Assembly (NCBI GenBank): GCA_002737585.1 | Contig: NSIA01000102.1 | Coordinates: 1 to 18,043 of the forward strand | DNA length: 18,043 bases | DNA from: Planctomycetaceae bacterium | GTDB lineage: Bacteria > Planctomycetota > Phycisphaerae > Phycisphaerales > SM1A02 | Reading direction: 5' to 3' | Part shown: positions 14,438 through 18,043 of the stretch, piece by piece | Layout of the letters: each line of letters starts with the position of its first letter | Numbering within the stretch: position 1 is the stretch's first letter | Notes under the pieces: generated by a model | What the model was told of the DNA's origin: nothing | What the model saw: only the letters and a program-made list of their open reading frames with translations | Database searches by the model: none | Program-made: the position numbers and the translations under genes

Positions 14438-15316
14438 ATGCAGGTCCTACACGCCCCAGAACAGCTTGGCCCGTACGTTGGCTGCGCCTTAGTGCCCACC
14501 ATGGGCGCCCTTCATGCTGGACATGGAGCCCTGATGCGCCGCATGTCGGGGCGAGGCATGCCCGTGTTGGCCACGGTGTTTGTGAATCCAACACAGTTTG
14601 CGCCGCGCGAGGACTTCGCAAAGTATCCGCGCACGCTTGCAGACGATGTGAAGCTTGCAGAGGAGTGCGGTGCAGACGCTGTGTTTGCGCCAAGTGCTGA
14701 GACCATTTATCCATTTGGACTTGATGCAGCGCGCGCCGAAGCCGCAGCGTGGCTGCTCCCCGATGTTGCCAATCAGCCGCGCTTAGAGGATGCCAGCCGC
14801 CCCACGCACTTTGGTGGCGTGTGTCAAGTGGTGGCTCGACTCTTCGACCTCACGCAGCCGGCAATGGCAGTTTTTGGCGAGAAAGACTTTCAACAACTGC
14901 GCGTCTTGGAAGATATGGCCGCCATGGCGCGCGCAGCGGATGGGCGATGGGGAGCGCTGGTGATTGAAGCTGCTCCCACCGTTCGTGAGCATGATGGGCT
15001 TGCCATGAGTAGCCGCAATCGATATCTCCAGCCGGAGCAACGCGATCGGGCGCTGGCACTCGTGCGCGCCTTGCAGCATGCCGCCGCAGCGACCGATCCA
15101 CAGAGTGCCGAACGCATCATGCGAACCACGCTGGAAGCGCACGGGCTGACCGTGGATTACGCGGTGGTACGCCATGCCTCCACCCTACTGCCCGTGAATG
15201 ATTGGAATGCCCCCACCCGCGCCCTGATTGCCGCGCGCATCGGCAATGTGCGGCTCATTGACAACATGGCCATGCCAATCCGCGGGCACTTGGGCGAACC
15301 CGCCGGACAGGGGTAG
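14438..15316 (+). CDS. panC: Pantothenate synthetase
   Basis: PanC joins pantoate and beta-alanine using ATP, the last step of pantothenate (vitamin B5) synthesis, through a pantoyl-adenylate. The 292-residue protein starts at ATG 14438 with GGTGGA upstream. It has the nucleotidyltransferase HxGH motif in PTMGALHAGH (20-29, His26 and His29), then FVNPTQF (48-54), RPTHFGGVCQVVARLF, FGEKDFQQL (146-154) and MSSRN (190-194), all the hallmark PanC motifs in order. Length is close to the usual 280. It is followed after 10 bp by a secreted thioredoxin-like gene whose ribosome binding site overlaps the panC stop, so the two are probably co-transcribed. panB and panD are not in the window. Confidence 0.95.
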   Translation: MQVLHAPEQLGPYVGCALVPTMGALHAGHGALMRRMSGRGMPVLATVFVNPTQFAPREDFAKYPRTLADDVKLAEECGADAVFAPSAETIYPFGLDAARAEAAAWLLPDVANQPRLEDASRPTHFGGVCQVVARLFDLTQPAMAVFGEKDFQQLRVLEDMAAMARAADGRWGALVIEAAPTVREHDGLAMSSRNRYLQPEQRDRALALVRALQHAAAATDPQSAERIMRTTLEAHGLTVDYAVVRHASTLLPVNDWNAPTRALIAARIGNVRLIDNMAMPIRGHLGEPAGQG

Positions 15317-15326
15317 GATTCACTTC

Positions 15327-16598
15327 ATGAATCAGGCTTCGCTCTCGACCGCGCTGCTAGTGATGGTGACAACGATGTTCGTTGCCACTCCTGCAGCGAC
15401 CGCGGCACCGCAGTATTCCAATCCGCGCTCCGGGAACACGCCGCGGACGACGACGCCGCCGGTGAAGACCACGGACAGCGACAGCAAAGCAGACGGCCCT
15501 GCCGTGCCCACCTCGGAGGCGAAGTACTACGCGCCGCTCGACAAGGCAGACCGCGCGGCGCTCAAAGAACACGAAGGATGGATGATTCCCAAGCCCACCG
15601 CTGATCTGAAGTGGGTGGGTGGCGATTCGATGGATCGCGCTGCGTTCCGCGACAAGGTGACAGTGATTCAATCGGTGGGCGGGAAGACCAGCCCGCGCAC
15701 TGCGTTGGAGAAGGTCAAGCGTTCACTCCCTGAAGGCGTTCTGCTGCTTGGACTGCACACCCCAGACCAGGCCGATCGCGCTGACGACATCTTGGAGAAA
15801 GACGCACCGTGCTTGGTGGCGATTGACGCATCCGGTGATTGGTGCGACGCACTTGGCGTCTGGAAGAAGCCCGTCAACATTGTGATCGATAAGACCGGTG
15901 CGGTCCGCTATGTCGGGCTGAGTGAAGCGGGTCTGAAAGCCAAGTTGCCAGCACTGCTCGCCGAGGAAGTGGATGAGAGCATTGAAGCAAAGGAGAAGCC
16001 AGACGCTATGGGAGCGGGTGCCACTGATGCGAAGCCAGCAGTTGAAGTGAAGTGGCCAGAGTTCTTAGCGCCGATTGATCCGAAGTCCGCCGGCGACATG
16101 CGCGGCAAAAAGATTCCTGGCTTCACCGTGGCTAAATGGCTTGGGCAGCGCCCCGATCCGGCAACCCGTCTGGTTGCCATCGACTTCTGGGCAACCTGGT
16201 GCGGTCCATGCCGAGCCGCCATTCCGCATGTCAATGAATTGAGCGAAAAATACGGGCAAGACATCCTGTTTGTGGGCATCAGTGATGAGAAGGAAAATGT
16301 CTTCACCGCTGGGATGAAGAAGCAGAAACTCAAGCCTACAGACTTCAGGTATCCGCTCGCCCTTGACCCCGCAGGAACACTGAAGGACAAGTTCTTTGCG
16401 ATTAACGCCATCCCGCACATGGCAATCTTCTCAGCGGATGGAATCGTCCGTTGGCAGGGTCACCCCATGTCATTGCAGACAGAAGACATCGACAAGTTGA
16501 TTGCCGCCAACCGAGCCAACACCAAGCCATCCGCCGCAACCGGCGCGACCGGTGGCCGTGGCTGGGCGGGCGCGGCAACGACTCAGAAGTCTCGGTGA
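15327..16598 (+). CDS. Secreted protein with tandem thioredoxin-like domains (TlpA/ResA-like)
   Basis: I place the start at ATG 15327 (423 residues), with TAGGA upstream. It opens a clear signal peptide (MNQASLSTALLVMVTTMFVA then TPAATAA), while the longer frame from 15228 would overlap panC. After a Thr/Pro/Ser-rich linker, residues about 90-212 form a thioredoxin-like unit without CXXC: the active-site loop reads VIQSVGGKTSPRT, although the later KKPVNIVID looks like the cis-Pro strand. Residues about 265-400 form a typical TlpA/ResA thioredoxin domain with WCGPC (Cys292, Cys295), IPHMAIFSADG and a C-terminal helix. It should act outside the cytoplasm as a thiol oxidoreductase, perhaps in cytochrome c maturation or envelope redox control. 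No partner gene is adjacent. The tail is Gly/Ala/Thr-rich. Confidence 0.88.
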   Translation: MNQASLSTALLVMVTTMFVATPAATAAPQYSNPRSGNTPRTTTPPVKTTDSDSKADGPAVPTSEAKYYAPLDKADRAALKEHEGWMIPKPTADLKWVGGDSMDRAAFRDKVTVIQSVGGKTSPRTALEKVKRSLPEGVLLLGLHTPDQADRADDILEKDAPCLVAIDASGDWCDALGVWKKPVNIVIDKTGAVRYVGLSEAGLKAKLPALLAEEVDESIEAKEKPDAMGAGATDAKPAVEVKWPEFLAPIDPKSAGDMRGKKIPGFTVAKWLGQRPDPATRLVAIDFWATWCGPCRAAIPHVNELSEKYGQDILFVGISDEKENVFTAGMKKQKLKPTDFRYPLALDPAGTLKDKFFAINAIPHMAIFSADGIVRWQGHPMSLQTEDIDKLIAANRANTKPSAATGATGGRGWAGAATTQKSR

Positions 16599-17557
16599 AC
16601 GATCGCCAGCGCTGCAGAGTCCAACGCATCACGGGCTGCGCCGGCTGGCACGTTTGCTAGTTCTGCGCGGGCTGTTGCAACCATTGCCTCGGCGCGATGA
16701 CGCGCATCAACAAGCGCTCCGCCCGCGGTGAGTTCCGCCATCAACGCACTGCCATCACGCGCGCGGATCGCAGCGATGGTTCGCTCCCGACTCACCCCGG
16801 TGCAGCGTGCCAGATGAATGATCACCGGAAGTGTCAGCTTGCCCTTCTCCAGGTCGCGGCCCAGGCTCTTGCCCACCACGTCCTCGCGCCCTTCCAGATC
16901 CAGGAGGTCATCCTGCACTTGGAATGCCACACCAATTCCTTCGCCAAATCGACGGAGCGCCGCTACGGAATCTTCTGGAGCACCGGAGAGACGCGCGCCC
17001 AATTCGCAACACGCGCCGATGAGCACCGCAGTCTTGCGACGCACAATCTCAAAGTACGTGCGTTCATCAAGTGACAAGTCCTCACGGTGACTGAGTTGCA
17101 CCAATTCACCCTCACACAGCGTGTTGGTGACTTCACCAAGACGGAGGTTCAGGGCCGGATCACCGGCGCGGCTGCACAGGTGAAAGGCGTTGGAAATCAG
17201 GTAATCGCCAAGCATCACCGCCACTTCATTGCCGCGCAGATGATTGACAGTGCTGCCCTTGCGGCGCACTTCTGCTTCATCAAGCACATCGTCATGCACC
17301 AGCGTGGCCATGTGAATCATTTCACAGGTGGCAGCAATGATCACGTGTCGCTCACCCACGTTGCCGAACGCTTGCCCGGACAGGAACACCATGGTTGGTC
17401 GCAGCATCTTGCCGCGGTAGCGCTCCACGTGCCGACACAACGTGTTCACGGGAGGAAGGTCGCTGGATAACTGTCGCTCAAAGGCCTTGCTCACTTCTGC
17501 CAAGAGCGGCGCAAGTGATGCGATGCCGAGGCCTTCGCTGTTGGTGGAAATTGGCAT
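16583..17557 (-). CDS. Long-chain polyprenyl diphosphate synthase
   Basis: The 324-residue enzyme extends an allylic diphosphate with isopentenyl diphosphate to make the isoprenoid tail of respiratory quinones. The two aspartate-rich motifs are intact: LVHDDVLDEAEVRR (Asp89, Asp90, Asp93) and FQVQDDLLDLEG (Asp216, Asp217, Asp220). GKMLRP near residue 49 and GDYLISNAF are also typical. The residue five before the first Asp is Ala84, a small residue that usually allows long products, as in IspB-type enzymes rather than farnesyl synthases. The start ATG 17557 has AAGGAA upstream. It follows a methyltransferase gene by 27 bp. The stop lies inside the end of the convergent thioredoxin-like gene, a 16-bp overlap. 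Chain length cannot be fixed from sequence. Confidence 0.93.
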   Translation of the reverse strand: MPISTNSEGLGIASLAPLLAEVSKAFERQLSSDLPPVNTLCRHVERYRGKMLRPTMVFLSGQAFGNVGERHVIIAATCEMIHMATLVHDDVLDEAEVRRKGSTVNHLRGNEVAVMLGDYLISNAFHLCSRAGDPALNLRLGEVTNTLCEGELVQLSHREDLSLDERTYFEIVRRKTAVLIGACCELGARLSGAPEDSVAALRRFGEGIGVAFQVQDDLLDLEGREDVVGKSLGRDLEKGKLTLPVIIHLARCTGVSRERTIAAIRARDGSALMAELTAGGALVDARHRAEAMVATARAELANVPAGAARDALDSAALAIVHRDF

Positions 17558-17584
17558 AGCGACACTCGTTCCTTTGCAATGAAC

Positions 17585-18043
17585 TCAGCGAGCGGAACGC
17601 CGGGCTGGGCGCTTGGCTGCTGACTTGGATGTGGCAGTCAACTTCTGCTTGCCAGACACTGGCTTCTCCGCCACGATGTACGCAATCCATCCACCGCATG
17701 CTTCGCCAACGGTCTTGCGACGGAACACGCCGTCGCCTTCGCCGGTCTTCTTCACGGTGCCTTCCCAGTACACGGCGGGGCGCACAAAGCCCGCTTCAAT
17801 CAGGGTTTCTTGGATTTCCGCCAACGTCCACAGGCGCCAGTCATAGGTGAATGCCTTGCGCAGTTCGGAGCCATCCGGGAATCGAAAGTGAATGTGATTC
17901 AGCACTTCGCCAGTGATCGGGTTGTACTTCTCGGTGTCCCACAAGTACGTGAATCCGTCCAGATTGCGCGACTCAGTGATCACTGAGAAACTCTCGTAAC
18001 CACCGTACGCATCAAGGACGAACAAGCCGCCATGCTTGATATT
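17585..18043 (-). CDS. Class I SAM-dependent methyltransferase, C-terminal part (5' end outside window)
   Basis: The frame runs in from the right edge without a start, and 153 residues are visible. The opening residues NIKHGGLFVLDAYGG match the motif after the fourth strand of class I methyltransferases (K-x-G-G-x-F-V-x-D). Then come a beta-rich middle with RFPDGSELRKAFTYDWRLW and the helix LAEIQETLIEAGF, the usual helix before the last strands. The SAM-binding glycine motif lies outside the window. The tail (SKSAAKRPARRSAR) is strongly basic and probably disordered. The gene precedes a polyprenyl diphosphate synthase by 27 bp, so a role in quinone or lipid modification is possible, but it does not show UbiE/MenG motifs. 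The substrate is unknown. Confidence 0.82.
   Translation of the reverse strand, partial: NIKHGGLFVLDAYGGYESFSVITESRNLDGFTYLWDTEKYNPITGEVLNHIHFRFPDGSELRKAFTYDWRLWTLAEIQETLIEAGFVRPAVYWEGTVKKTGEGDGVFRRKTVGEACGGWIAYIVAEKPVSGKQKLTATSKSAAKRPARRSAR

Overview
This 18,043-base window looks like chromosomal DNA of a member of the Planctomycetota, possibly of the Phycisphaerae. The grounds are inferential: a TolQ-like protein followed by two different single-span ExbD/TolR-like proteins with basic N-termini, a GYF_2-like domain fused to many membrane segments, weak or absent Shine-Dalgarno sites at several genes, and moderately high G+C. There is no rRNA, tRNA, CRISPR array, intact insertion sequence or phage gene. 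Most genes are complete and look functional.

Region 1 (1-4863, + strand) is one tight operon. It holds the end of an unknown gene, a GYF_2-like eight-span membrane protein, a MotA/TolQ/ExbB-type channel subunit, two different ExbD/TolR-like one-span partners, and a lipoprotein with three carboxypeptidase-regulatory-like beta-sandwich repeats. Together they suggest an ion-driven cell-envelope machine that is not a standard Tol-Pal, Exb or Mot system. This is the best candidate here for a poorly described system.

Region 2 (4864-5321) has no convincing gene but is full of structure: a 27-bp tandem repeat, several hairpins, a branched fold closed by a 12-bp helix, and a REP-like element touching the end of comM.

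Region 3 (5322-9633) holds comM on the - strand, whose product lacks the usual cysteine cluster. On the + strand it holds a TauE/SafE-type (TSUP) transporter, a 36-bp tandem repeat, and a cyclic-di-GMP phosphodiesterase (EAL) with degenerate receiver and GGDEF domains.

Region 4 (9683-14247, - strand) is an iscS-iscU-iscA iron-sulfur assembly operon, a strong hairpin, and a lipoprotein form of oligopeptidase B.

Region 5 (14438-16598, + strand) is panC followed by a secreted protein with tandem thioredoxin-like domains. Region 6 (16583-18043, - strand) is a partial SAM-dependent methyltransferase followed by a long-chain polyprenyl diphosphate synthase. Its last bases overlap the convergent thioredoxin-like gene by 16 bp.
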